This document shows positions 12,562 to 24,478 of a stretch of DNA of 64,000 nt, piece by piece. Position 1 is the stretch's first letter; each line of letters starts with the position of its first letter. The DNA lies in assembly GCF_023078275.1 (NCBI RefSeq), contig NC_062975.1, positions 10,019,141 to 10,083,140 of the forward strand. The letters run 5' to 3'. A model generated the notes under the pieces. That model did not search any database, had not been told where the DNA came from, and saw only the letters and a program-made list of their open reading frames with translations. Origin of the DNA: Leguminivora glycinivorella (lineage: Eukaryota; Arthropoda; Insecta; Lepidoptera; Tortricidae). The position numbers were made by a program, and so were the translations under genes.

Positions 12562-15500
12562 ATGTTTTGGAAGGTAATAAATCTTAAAATAATAGTAACT
12601 TAATAAAATAAAATTTAAGTTTTGAAGATACTAGAAAGTTCCTACATTTCAAAAAGTGATATGCATCGGTGATAGTTTTAATCAACGGAAAATTTTAGTG
12701 CAAAAGTGTGATTATATATTTTGAGGAAGGACTTTTTTCATTATTTATAATAATGAATAAATGAAATAAATGAGTTTGACTTCGGTTGTTACTCTTATAA
12801 CTATTTAAAAAAGAATATTAATTAGTGCAAGTGAAAAGTTGTTCGTACCGCAATTTCACAAAATACTGAAGCTCAAAACTCTCATAAAAATGCATACTTG
12901 ATATTATAATAAAAACTCATATTAATTCTACTGGATATATGCACCAAAAATACGTGGAAATGATTTTACTGTGTATGTTTTAGTGTATCAAAAACACAAG
13001 AAACTATATACAATTATAATTTTCAAAATTAATAATGCTTTAATGACCTTTTGTAAAAGACATGTAGTAATAAATTAAATATAGACATATTTTTTTGTTA
13101 ACGATTTTTTTCCTAGCCAGTATATGTATGTAACGACACGACTTTGTAAAAAAAATATCGGAGCCTTAAAACTTGAAAAAGGCATGGTGGAGGGTCAGAT
13201 AATGCAGATATCTTTGCGCAGGCGCATGGTGTGATTGTGCTGGGCCTGGCGCTCTATGCGCAGGGCCACGCCACCTCGGAGATCAAGATCAAGCAGGAGT
13301 TCGTACAACGCGGACACCACGGGGAGCTCGGCCATATCGGGCCGTCCTCGCCAGAGCATCATGAGAAATACGTACGTAAGAGTCGCAAGTGTTACGTGTG
13401 ATGTATTATGTAACTCCGTAATAAAGATCAAGCAGGAGTTCGTACAACGCGGACACCACGGGGAGCTCGGCCATATCGGGCCGTCCTCGCCAGAGCATCA
13501 TGAGGAATACGTACGTAAGAGTCGCAAGTGTTACGTGTTATGTATTATGTAGCTCCGTAATAAAGATCAATCAGGAGTTCGACAACGCGGACACCACGGG
13601 GAGCTCGGCCATATCGGGCCGTCCTCGCCAGAGCATCGTGAGGAATACGTACGTAAGAGTCGCAAGTGTTACGTGTTATGTATTATGTAGCTCCGTAATA
13701 AAGATCAAGCAGGAGTTCGTACAACGCGGACACCACGGGGAGCTCGGCCATATCGGGCCATCCTCGCCAGAGCATCATGAGGAATACGAACGTAAAAGTC
13801 GCAAGTGTTACGTGTTATGTATTATGTAGCTCCGTAATAAAGGTCAAGCAGGAGTACGTACAACGCGGACACCACGGGGAGCTCGGCCATATCGGGCCGT
13901 CCTCGCCAAAGCATCATGAGGAATACGAACGTCAAAAGTAAAACTTCAAGTTCTCGTGCTTTGTACACATATTTAAAGACGACAAAATAATGTTAATTAA
14001 TCGCGTTCGACCTGTGTGTAACTTACGTGTTATATATTATGTAGTTTTTGCCAGAGGGGTCATCATCACAACGGAATGGGGACTCGGGCATATCGTCCCG
14101 TCCTCGCGAGAGCATCGTGAGGTGTTCCTCGTACGTAAGAGCCGCAAGTGTTACGTGTTATCTATAACTATTGTGTCATTTTTGTAGACAAACTAGGGCT
14201 ACTAATAACAAAGATCCAGCAGGAATTAATACACCACGGGGAACTAGGTCATATCGGGTCGCACTTGCTAGAGCATCATCAGGAATACGTGTCACAAAGC
14301 GTTAAGGTAAAATCACCAAAAGATGAACAGTTAAGCGAATTTCCTAACTTTGACAAAAATTTTCTATTTGATGTAACTCATTTTCAACAATTTTATGTTA
14401 TATCGCATTTAATTGAGTTTAGAATAAGCTACTTTCGGGACTCGTGTTATGATTCAGTAATATTATACTTAAAAATAATTATGTCTCAAAAGGGGTCAAA
14501 ATTTCCAGTAGTTGAACAATGTGTCGGGCTGCTATCTCTGAATGATTTGACCCCGATAGATGAACCAGGATAAAGCCAGAATAACGTGCCCAATATATGA
14601 ACGATATAATTCCAATAGATGAACAGGCGGGGACAAAAGTAGCATTTGTGGGAAACAGTTTAACTTTGCGCCTATTGTAAATACATTGGTATTAATATAA
14701 AATGGTCTTACAATATTTAAAAACAGCAATCGTTAATTATAAAATATAGAAATATTCTGAAAATAAAGCGTTCATTTTTGCAACCACTACCTAAAACTTG
14801 AACGAATTAATTTACTTGGTTCATGTTCTGGACACAACATTAATGAATTGAACGAACTCATTTAACGCAAAATTCATTTACTGGAATCCTAAAAGAACGC
14901 AACCTATAAGATGAACCAGAAAATTTTCCTAGTTCACGTTTTAGGTACAGATCCTTTAGTTGAACAATCCCGTTTTCATTCAAATTTAAACTTAAATAAA
15001 TACTTATTATATAAAAAAAGGCCTCGTTCATCTTTTGGTTAAAAAATCAACGACTAACAAACAATCAATTTGATGTAAAAATAGTTCATCTATCTATTTT
15101 ATTCAATTTTACAATACCATTAAAAAAAACGAGCCTTTGTCCAAAAGTTGACCGTCGTTCATCTTTTGGCACGAACGTACAATATTGGAACCATAACTTG
15201 ACCAGCAAATAACTCATAAAGTAAGCAAAAAAAATATATGCGGAAGTAAACTGCGCCAATAAAAGTAATATTCTATTTTTTTATGAATTAAAAAGCTTAA
15301 ATTTTGAAGGCGTTTTCTTAATAAGAAATCTATACAAAATGCGATTTTAGCGTGAAGCGCAAACTCGACGACCGCTGACGGACGTGTGCATGGCTCATTT
15401 GTCTGGGAATTCAACTTTTAGCTTCGGCGATGAGTTGCTGCGTTTAAGAAAAATACTCCCGAGTGCGTAAAACGATTCGTGAATTAATTATTTACATCTA

Positions 15501-17693
15501 ATGGTGCAACAAAAACGTACATGTACAACAAGAACAAAAACAGAGAACAGAACAACACAACACAACAAGTGTGCATCACGAAATGGACCCAACTCAGCAT
15601 AATGCTAGCTGGAAGCCAGCGCTGGTCTTCCATAGGACCCATTTGGTGATGCCACGACAGATAACACACACAAAATACGAAAAGAGACAGAAAAATAAAA
15701 ATAAATATAAAGTTTTTGTAGTCAAACTAGGGCTCTTCGTAATGAAGCTGTTGTTTTGTTAGTAGAAACCTAGGAACCCTTCGTATAAAGCTGGTCTCAC
15801 ATCCATCTGCATGGAGATATTTCAGAATTGAAACATTTGCAACAGAAAATTTAGCACTGTTTGCTGACAATTTAAATTGGCAGCAGAGCGAAAATACTAC
15901 TCGATCATTTAATATTTACTAGAAATAACTAATGTACATTTTAATAACTAACTGATGAAATATTTTTTACAGTATTTTTCATTGCTTGATTGCCACATGT
16001 CTAAAAAATAAAACGTGAATACCTAATACCGAAAAGAGTCTAAAAACATTTGACAACGATAGCTTCTCCCTACAAAAATGAACTGCTATACGAATCCTGA
16101 TTCTTCACGTCACATATAGCTAAAGAGCTACTTCATAGATCATCGCTTATTTTTTTTTTTTTTCAGAAATATCTTCAGTACACAGTCATTTAATACAACA
16201 AATTATTAGATATTTTACCTTTCAGGCTTCGGCGTATCCGTCATATGAATTCTCTTACAAGGTGAATGACCCCGACACCCATGACCACAAAGGTCAGCAT
16301 GAGCACAGACATGGGGACGAAGTAAGGGGCGAGTATTGGCTCCTGCAGCCAGATGGTAAGACGCGTACTGTCAAGTACCGCTCGGACAAGCATAAAGGGT
16401 GTGTAAACTTATAAATATTTACTTTTGTATCTACCCAGAATCTACACCCATAGATTGTATGAAAGAGATCGTTTTTAGTCATAAGACTGCCTGTAGTCAG
16501 CCTCTACATTTATTCAAATGTTCTGAAATTTTTCTACTTTGGTGTGCAAATAAAGATTATTCTATTCTATCTATCGGAGTCAGGGTTCAGACGTGGAACC
16601 AGGTACTACATTAGTTTTAAATACATATTCTTACATTTGGATTTGTTTTGTGTTCAACAGATTTCAGGCTCACGTCCACTACTCAGATCATCACGGACAT
16701 CGAGAGGAGCCGGAGATTCGTGCAGAGGAGCCACGTGTAGAGGAACCTCTTATAGAAATTATTAAACCAGTGATAGAAATCGTGGATGAAAAACCAGAAA
16801 GAAAGGTAGAGGAAACAGCTGCAGTGGAAAAAGCGCCTGAATCTGTAGAGGAAGTCGTCGAAGAGCGAAAAGCTGAGCCTTCATACCATGAACCACGAAA
16901 GCCAATACATATAGAGTACTACGTGAATAAAAAAATGCGAGAACAAAACGAAGAAAATGAAGTACATCGTGAGACGGAACCCGCTGAACCGGAAGAACAC
17001 CACGAAAAAGAGCGTCGCAAAGAAGAATCCACCGGTGACTCTGGCGAAGATGCTCCCGCCCAAGAGGAAGAGGAACCCCGTAAACCAGTTCACATCGAAA
17101 ACTACTCCAAGGTTCACTATCCTATTCACAACGAACATCATGGTCACGAGAAACCAGTTGAAAAAGAACAACGTGAAGAAGAACAAATTCGTCGTTCAGG
17201 TCATTACGGCCATGATGAACCTCGTAGGCGGGAAGAACATCCTAGTCAAGATGAACGACGCAGTCACGAAAAACATCGTGGTCGAGAAGAACAGCGCGGC
17301 CAAGAAGAACACCGCGGTCGAGAACAACACCACAGTCGAAAAGAACAAGGTCACAAAGAATACTATGGTCACAAACCGTATTATGGCCACAAAGCTAATG
17401 AAGTTAATACCTGGAACAAAAACAAAAGTCATGAAGAACATGAAAAGGACCTTCTACCCATGTTGCTGCGTCCATTTAAGACACCCCATCACGATTTTAG
17501 CCAGCATAAATATTCAGAAAAGAACAAGCCTATACGAATAGAGGAGAGGTCCGACAAAATATATGATCCTCACGTTCAACTCCAGCGTATGCATAAACCT
17601 ATCATCGTCCCTGAATATTCCCATCACCCTCGATACCACCGTGACCACAGTAAGATAATGAAACGCAATAGGATCACAAAAAATGAAAGTTAA
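12562..17693 (+). CDS. RR-2 cuticular protein B with long charged C-terminal tail
   Basis: Secreted cuticular chitin-binding protein, about 455 residues. Coding exons are 12562-12573 (MFWK), 13222-13371, 16226-16398 and 16661-17693; phases agree (0, 0, 2). Exon 2 completes a signal peptide (AHGVIVLGLALYAQGHA) and adds a Gly/His segment. Exon 3 is the RR-2 domain: YEFSYKVNDPDTHDHKGQHE, RHGDEVRGEYWLLQPDG, VKYRSDKHKG. Exon 4 starts FQAHVHYSDHHGH and continues as some 320 residues rich in Glu, Lys, Arg and His, with repeated REEHRG/QEEHRG and YYGHK units. Most RR-2 proteins are 120-250 residues, so the tail is unusual. The intron after exon 2 holds tandem copies of that exon. Polyadenylation signal at 17705. 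The RR-2 assignment is firm; the tail's role is unknown. Confidence 0.85.
13285..13945 (+). repeat. 139-bp tandem repeat of gene B exon 2 plus donor
   Basis: Five head-to-tail copies of a 138-139 bp unit start in exon 2 itself (AGCAGGAGTT recurs at 13292, 13431, 13570 as ATCAGGAGTT, 13708 and 13847). Each unit has the coding stretch FVQRGHHGELGHIGPSSPEH, then a donor (GTACGTAAGAG in copies 1-3; changed in 4-5) and about 50 bases of intron. Downstream units have no clear polypyrimidine tract before AAAGATCAAGCAG, so they may be unspliced pseudo-exons. They stay open, so selection or recent origin is possible. Confidence 0.85.
14060..14300 (+). pseudogene. Two older decayed copies of gene B exon 2
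   Basis: Copy 6 (about 14063-14155) keeps GGGGACTCGGGCATATCG, the GTCCTCGCGAGAGCATCGTGAGG block and the donor-like CGTACGTAAGAGCCGCAAG. Copy 7 (about 14210-14298) keeps ATCCAGCAGGAATTAATACACCACGG in changed form and CATATCGGGTCGCACTTGC. Both are more divergent than the five upstream units, so the array has expanded at least twice. Confidence 0.65.
14510..15205. other. AT-rich stretch with repeated TTGAAC/ATGAAC words
   Basis: In intron 2 of gene B the words TAGTTGAAC, TAGATGAAC, CTTGAACGAA, AAGATGAACC and their complements (GTTCATCTTTTGG twice, GGTTCATGTT) recur a dozen or so times in about 700 bases at irregular spacing. There is no ORF of note. It may be a decayed dispersed repeat; no function can be assigned. 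Confidence 0.4.
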
Positions 17694-18155
17694 GTAAATG
17701 CGATAATAAAATTAAGTATGAATGCTAGTTTGATAAATGATAAATAAGAGAAATATAACGAATAAGGTAGTTAGCGTTCAAATGAAGCTTAGAGTCAGAC
17801 CAACCATTTTGGCAAAAAGTTTGTTAGCCCACCTTTGCAAGGATTAAGTAAATGTCATGATTACACGTTTAAAATAACAACAAGGCTATCAAAATCGTTG
17901 CCAGCTTAGGTTAGTCTAACTTTGCCTACTTTTTGCACAATAAGGAATGATTGTAGAACGACAATAATGGTAATTGCAAATAAAGAAATGCTTCCTAGAA
18001 AATGATCTTTGGAATAATACGCCTACGCCTTAGAGTAGAACATATACCTATTATTAGATTTCCAAAACTATTCCAAGTCACTTTTTATCACTATAGGCTG
18101 CACGGGGCACGGGAGTTCTTAGTAAAGGCTTTATACTATGCAACTAAGCTTAATA

Positions 18156-18459
18156 CCCGTTAAGTTTGTACATTTAGATCACGTCTCCGATTTTGATAAA
18201 AATTGGTAGGCTGATAGAGTCCATGATGCTGAGCAAGATCCACTAGGTTTTCCAAAATGTCCTATGTAGTTTGTATGAAACCTTCCTTTTTTGTTACCTG
18301 ATTTCTATACATTTTCGGTAACAAAAAAGGAAAGTTTCATACAATCAACCTAGGACATTTTGGGAAACCTAGTGGATCTTGCTCAGCATCACGGACTCTA
18401 TCAGCCTACCAATTTTTATCAAAATCGGAGACGTGGTCCAAATATACAAACTTAACGGG
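18156..18459. repeat. Palindromic foldback MITE, 304 bp
   Basis: The left arm begins CCCGTTAAGTTTGTA and the right arm ends with its near complement. The arms match for about 140 bases each, through CGTCTCCGATTTTGAT, GGTAGGCTGATAGAGTCC, CTGAGCAAGATCCACTAGG and TTGTTACC, around a spacer of about 15 bases. No coding capacity; the transcript would fold into a long hairpin. Confidence 0.85.
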
Positions 18460-19428
18460 AATTGCTCAAGTACGGCAATAATTTATCTACGTATAAAAAC
18501 GTAATCTTTTATAACTTTGCATATCAAGAATTATGCAAAATTAACCCTACTGTAGGAAATATATGCCTTAAAAATACCAATTTACGAAGTTTAAAGTTAA
18601 GAAATAAGAACTTCATCCCGTTTTTTTTTCTCGATACAAACGTTCATCCCCCATTTAACCTCTTGTGGGACGAAAATCGAAAAAAGTTAGTTTGCTTATA
18701 TATTTATTTATTAACTTCTCATCAAATTTCAAGTTCCCTAAATTATGTACTATGAAAACATAATCGTTTATTACGACTCGGCATATACCGACCGATCGCT
18801 TTTAAGAGCGGTTTTCACTACGTCCGATGCGAATCCGTGAAAATAAGATCTGTCATAGCCGTAGAACTATTAATATTGTACTTTACGCACTGCATCCGAT
18901 CTCCGTCATCCAATTTCTATCCGTTATTTTTCGGATCTAGTGCGTAAACTAAATACAAACAGTTCTACGGCTCTTACGAGTTTTATTTTCTCGGATTCAG
19001 ATTGTATGGTGTACGAAACCGCTCTAACGATAAAAATTGACATGAACAATGTCCGTCGAGTCCGGTTACCACGACGAACGATGCAATTTCTACTAATGAA
19101 TGAATAATGTAGGTAAAGAATCTTTCTCTCCGACCTCAGCGACGCAGACTGTCAACTTTTCGTCGTAAGGGAACTGCCACCTGTTTGCAGTCAGTTTTAG
19201 CAGGAACAGGTCCAGGAAGCTAGTAGGCACAGGCCGTTTGCATCCCTGGGGAGCTAGAAGACAGCAAGAACAACAGGTTCTGGTCATGAGTGAATTTAGT
19301 ACCCATGCGACGTACACATAATAAAAATGTCTTCTTCGAAACAAACAAATCATTATACTTGACAAAAAAGTGAAATGTAAAAAATATTTTCAATGGAATA
19401 TTTTTTTTTAACATACGGTTAAATAAGT

Positions 19429-19557
19429 GCGTCTTCACATTATCCGATCCGATATCGGATGTCGGAAGGATTTCAAAGGCAAAAATCAAAGATGGCGGCT
19501 TAAACGTATAGGATATCGGTCCTACATCCGATATCGGATCGGATAATGTGAAAACGC
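19429..19557. repeat. MITE with GCGTTTTCACATTATCC ends, copy 1
   Basis: About 129 bp. The terminal inverted repeats contain TATCCGATCCGATATCGGAT, itself palindromic, and the centre has AAGATGGCGGC. A full copy lies at 58769-58899 and a half copy at 30377-30470. Non-autonomous DNA transposon; the superfamily is unclear. Confidence 0.8.
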
Positions 19558-19754
19558 TAGTGCGTGTATGTAAATAAAAATATCAATCGTCTCTTGAGCG
19601 TCGTTACAACCGAACTCTACTGCATAATGTATTTGGCCAACAATTTATAACCCAGAACCCAGAACACTCACACGACTATAATTAATTATTTATTATAATC
19701 AGTCTCATTACAGTCATTAAATCAAACCAAAAAGGTTAAACTAGAACTAACTAT

Positions 19755-20200
19755 TTATGATAGTAACTGGTCATAAAATTCAGAAGCAATCCACTGTTTA
19801 CATTTGATCGATGCAATTCTGTACCTATAGACCGTGTCTTTATTGAATTCCGTTAACTGCGGCATATTAGTTAGGTCCATTATAGTAAACAAAATGGCAT
19901 AGTTAGTTTCCTTAAATTCGTAATTTTTTTCTAAAAAAACCATACACCTGGCCTGCGTTACATCTATAACCTCAATTGCTTTAGAGAAACTGGCTTTACA
20001 ATTAAGTGTGCTACATACTTAAGTAAGTGTCAAAACTATGACATGTCAATCTCATATCGAATACAAAAAGCCCGTTTCTCAAAAAGGTGTTTTATAGAAA
20101 AAAATACGAATAAAAAAACGTTGCTATTCTCTTTCCTATAATGGACCTAACTATATTAACAGAATTGAATAAAAACACGGTGTATAGAGTAATTTATAAT
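19755..20200. pseudogene. Inverted pair of a short coding remnant
   Basis: The minus strand at 19755-19943 can encode 62 residues with MDLTNMPQLTEFNKDTVYR. The plus strand at about 20140-20198 holds a related piece, reading MDLTILTELNKNTVYRV before a stop. The two are inverted relative copies. The style (ELxKNxxYRI) recalls small proteins found in insect mobile elements, but I cannot name the family. Confidence 0.4.
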
Positions 20201-21639
20201 TAGCTTTTTACATCAATTTCCTAATAAGCTAGAGGATTTGCGGTGTTATGAATTGGGATGAACGAAAAGGTCCCATGTAAATAAAATTATGAACAAACGA
20301 AATGTGAGATTACATAGGATATCCATAAGGAACATTGGGTACAATGGGTACTTGGGAGTACTATGAATTTAGACCAAGATCCTAGGCTGGAACGCCTGGT
20401 AGATCCCATGCCTGAAGTTCCTGAGAAAATAAGTAACGCCTGGCTGCCTTGGGATACCTGGGGTATTTATTGGAGACGAAGGCAACACAGCCAGCCATGC
20501 CCTTAGTTCAGGGTGGGAGAGGACCTAAAAAACATTCAAAACATAATTGAAATAATTGAACAACTTTCATACAGGCGTTAATTTCCTACTTTGTGTCACA
20601 ATATTCCTACGAGTACATATATGTATATACAAATGATTATGATTCTATTTCTGGTAATTTTCTCCAAACGGCTGAAATAACTGTTATTGTACAATGTACA
20701 TTGTGTAACGTGGGGCGGAATGAACGAAGACTCGAGTTTGGAATATTCTTAATTTCTTACACCCCGAGTTACACAATATTTTTCATCACACTCGCAATGT
20801 AAAAAAGTATGTAAATAGACATAAATAAGTTTGTAACTCTCTTAGAAGAACGATGTTTCTATAACTCCCGCTCCACCGTGCAATGGCACATTTTCCCTAC
20901 CCAATTTTATAATTTAAACTTTTTATTTTTAAATGTTTACTAATTATCCTCCAGATGTAAAGGAAAAAAACCGTCCTTCGACGCAAAAGTTTTAATTCGA
21001 AAATAAAACTTTTGAAATGAATTTTGATTAAGTGGTGTGGTTTAGTAACCCTTATAGTTTCGCCATGTCTGTCCGTCCGCCCGTCCGTCCGCGGATAATC
21101 TCAGTGACCGTTAGCACAAGAAAGCTGAAATTTGGTACCAATATGTGTATCAATCACGCCGACAAAGTGGTAAAATAAAAATGTTTTGTTACGGTAAATA
21201 ATCGCTCCTAAAGTAAAAAAAAGTGTTCCCCCTACATGTGAAGTGGGAAAATATTTTCGGAAATAAGCTAAAATTGTTTTGAACTTGATAGGTTGAGCAG
21301 TTTTTGAGAAAAATACGGGAAACTACGGAACCCTACACTGAGCGTGGCCCGACACGCTCTTGGCCGGTTCTTAAATTATGTGGAATTATTAATATTTACC
21401 AACCCAACGCACATACCAGGGTAGGTATTTTGTTATAAATTGACGTGTACTCCTAGTTTGTATTTATACGACATTCAGTGAAATAACAAAATATGAAATC
21501 TGAAATCCAATTGTATTGTGCAGTTATTATGACATCAATTCATGAATTAAATTACGCGTAATAAGAACGTATTTTTTTAAGGATACGTCAATCGTTGTAA
21601 TCCGGAGATATTTAACACAAAGGCAATTATCAGTACTGG

Positions 21640-21646
21640 TATAATA
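21640..21646 (+). promoter_or_regulatory. TATA-like box of gene C
   Basis: TATAATA at 21640 lies about 32 bases before a TCAGTT initiator-like word at 21672 and 45 before the start codon at 21685. Positional evidence only. Confidence 0.45.
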
Positions 21647-21684
21647 GATTCATACATTGCTTTAAGAGCCGTCAGTTGAGTAAC

Positions 21685-24478
21685 ATGTTGCAGGTGAGTA
21701 AGGGTTATCTTATTATATTTAGTATTTTCAACACACTTGTTTTTTTACTGGGATTTGAGTTCAATTGTGATGTGGGCGATGGAGTAGCAATTCGCCATTG
21801 TAATTATTAGTAGTAGTAGTACTAATACACTTTATTGTACAAAAATAAAAACACATATAACAGGAAAAAAATAAAAAGAACACACACATTATTTGTACAA
21901 AGGCGAACTAAGGGATTTCCCATTAAGGGATTTCTTCCAATTAACCTTAGAGCAGTTAAGGGAGAATTGGAGACGGTAGACTTTCCTAAGCTAAACCTAT
22001 AGGTACCTAACCTACAAACTATAGCAATATAGAAATTATATCACATAAATTGATTGATTTGATTTGATTGATTGTTAAGAGTGGCACTGAAATTTGAGCA
22101 ACTTCCTGTGCTCTGCCTACCGCTTTTGACATTACACGTGTGAATTTATCCTCGTAAATAAGTCCGAGGCCAATGTTTCTGATTTAGAATTTGGAATTTT
22201 CTTTGATTTCTATAAGAGTTCAAAACTCGAATTTAATTTGTACTTATACGCGGGAACTTAGGAGTTTAAATTATGTACAATATCTGGGCAACCGAGCTTC
22301 GCTCGGTTCTGTTTCGTATCCTTGACATGTGTCGCCATCTAGTTCAAAAATGAATAGTACCTACATCGAGCGAAAGAATTCTCAGCCTTAACAACACAAC
22401 TACTACACACGAGATGGCGCGCATTTCGCCACAAAAACTCAAATAGTGTATTTTCTATTCGTTTTAGCCTTGACCTGTGTCGCCATCTAGTGTTTGCAAT
22501 AAATAGTACTTACATCGACCGAAAGAATTCTGTCTTAACAGTACAACTACTGCACACGAGATGGCGCGCGAAGAAAAAAACGCATGAAAACTCGAAAATT
22601 CGCGTTTTCCGGGACCTAAGGATAAGTTAGACGGATTTTTCACCCCAAAAACCCCCACATAACAAATTTCTGCGAAATCGTTAGAGCGGTTTCCGAGATC
22701 GTCAGTGTAAATAAATATATATATAAATAAATAAATAAATAAATAAATATACAAGAATTGCTCGTTTAAAAGTATAAGATAAGTATGTCTTGTCATGTTA
22801 CATATGTAAGTTTCGCCACATGGTACCATCTATAGTAGGTAGTAAAAATGAAGTGACACTTATATAATTTTATTTTAAGACCTGACGAAGTACTTATTTG
22901 TAGCCATTGTGCAAAAATAGTGTTTTTTTTGTTGGCGCCATCGATTATACTTTGGGTAAAATGTATTACCCGTAGACGAATCAGCCAATGTCAAAGTGGG
23001 GTCCAATCAAAACAATAGATTGTAAATTTTATAAATGTTATCCAATGTAATTTACAAATCGATAATTTATAGGTTGCCTGAGGGCCCAGCTTCCATGTCT
23101 AAAATACTTCTTTTAACTGACTTCAAAAAAAAAGAGGAGCTTCTCAACTCGTCGGGATTTGTTTAGTATTTTTAATTAATATAGATTTATTTTGTTTAAA
23201 ATTATATTTTTAGTTACTATTAGTGGCGCTCCTGGCATCAGCGGCGGTCGCCGAAGAGGCGAAGCCCGCGGAGAAGTCAGACAACGCGGTGCCTCTGGAG
23301 GCGAAGCCATCAGAGAATGCCGAACAGACCGTGATGAAGGATGCGGAGTCTACGCATCGCGGCCGATTGGATCACTACGACCAATATGACCATGGCGACC
23401 ACAACCTTCTCTACCTCAAGGCTAAACTGGACGGGCCTGAAAGCCACCGTGAAGGTCCTATCGTAGCTCGCAATCTTCCCAGTGACCACGGCAAGGTAAT
23501 TTTTCTGACATTGAATATTGGCTGTGTTGTTTAGTTTCATTTTTGATTCATCAAATTCAAATGTTCGAAATAATTTTACATAAACTATTAAATTCGTTAT
23601 ATTACATTAAAAGAAATAATTAATGTCAATAATTACTACTACTTTTGTATTATTTTGATTAGCTAAGATAATACAATTTTGTTCTTTCCTCAGAGCCACG
23701 CTAACATTGCTGAGCAAGATGAGTAAGTATTAACCTTAAATATGTAGTACCTACCCCCTTATACAAAAGAGAAGCCCTTAAAAATAACATATCTTAACGC
23801 AAAAAAGGCGAACTTTATGTCTTTGGTAGCTGTTTTTCTCATAGGCACCATCCAACTTCCGTTTCAGAAGTCAGGCCCTAGCTCCGTCAGCTGTCAGACC
23901 TACTATATCCGATGAATATTATCGGACGTAGTAGGATCCTACATCCCACGCTCCATTACTCTGTACTGCGGCAGTCAATGTAGGATCCTTCATGTTTATC
24001 GTATGGGACGATATGAAAATGCCTCTAGTTAACTTTTCAGGCAATATTACATAAATTGTTTACCACCAATAATTAAAATTTTACAAATACCTTACAACAT
24101 TCTGTTACTTCCAGGATCATCAAGTTCACATACAGCCCTGCGTATTACGAACCTATTTGGGCTCTGGACTACAGATTCCTAAAGTCAGGTGGTAGGAGGT
24201 ACACTCGTGGACCGGGAGGACAGGTCCTGATTCTTCCGAGGAGCTACAAGCATTACAAGGGGGATGGCACCGGTGACTACGACCAACTGGTCGAGTATTG
24301 GCGCTTGAAGTTGATAGCCGAGCAAAACAAGAGGATGCACCAGAACGGTCTGGGTGGACATGGACATGGACATGGACATGACCATGGACATCACGGACAT
24401 GAAGAATATGAACATGACGTACGAAGAGAATTGCACTGGGAAAGAGAGAATTTGCATCACGGGCGCGAATATCATTAG
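21685..24478 (+). CDS. Secreted His-rich protein C, not recognised
   Basis: Predicted secreted protein of about 227 residues. Coding exons are 21685-21693 (MLQ), 23214-23495, 23694-23722 and 24115-24478, with GT/AG borders and phases 0, 0, 2. Exons 1-2 give the signal peptide MLQLLLVALLASAAVAEEAK and then an acidic segment and HRGRLDHYDQYDHGDHNLLY. Exon 3 is a microexon of 29 nt. Exon 4 has an aromatic-rich block (YSPAYYEPIWALDYRF), LILPRSYKHYKGDGTGDYDQ, then GHGHGHGHDHGHHGHEE and ends YH. There is no RR, tweedle or chitin-binding peritrophin motif that I can see. Its gene shape (tiny first exon, signal peptide split by intron 1) and its place in the cluster suggest a cuticle-associated protein; that is inference. 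Polyadenylation signal near 24551. Confidence 0.75.
22281..22760. repeat. Retroelement 3' region with (AAAT)n tail, copy 1
   Basis: In intron 1 of gene C. It begins TATCTGGGCAACCGAGCTTC and ends in a TAAATAAATAAA tail. An inverted copy with a long ATTT tract lies at 34318-34760; both share AAAACGCGAATTTTCGAGTT (as complement) and GATCTCGGAAACCGCTCTAA. A piece of about 75 bases (CTTGACCTGTGTCGCCATCTAG) is duplicated within this copy at 22320 and 22470. Non-LTR origin is likely. Confidence 0.65.

Larger units (their letters stand above)
17711..21630. other. Intergenic region between genes B and C
   Basis: No host gene seen. It contains a 300-bp palindromic MITE (18156-18459), a CCGATATCGG MITE (19429-19557), an inverted pair of short coding remnants (19755-20200) and a dispersed repeat at about 21058-21365 ending in GACACGCTCTTGGCCGGTT. 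The stretch 20230-20560 holds nothing I recognise. Confidence 0.5.

Noticed and set aside
16881..17541. Lys- and Phe-rich ORFs at 16881-17186, 16957-17541 and 17196-17441
   Set aside because: Other-frame and opposite-strand readings of the repetitive tail of cuticular gene B; composition is an artefact of the charged repeats.
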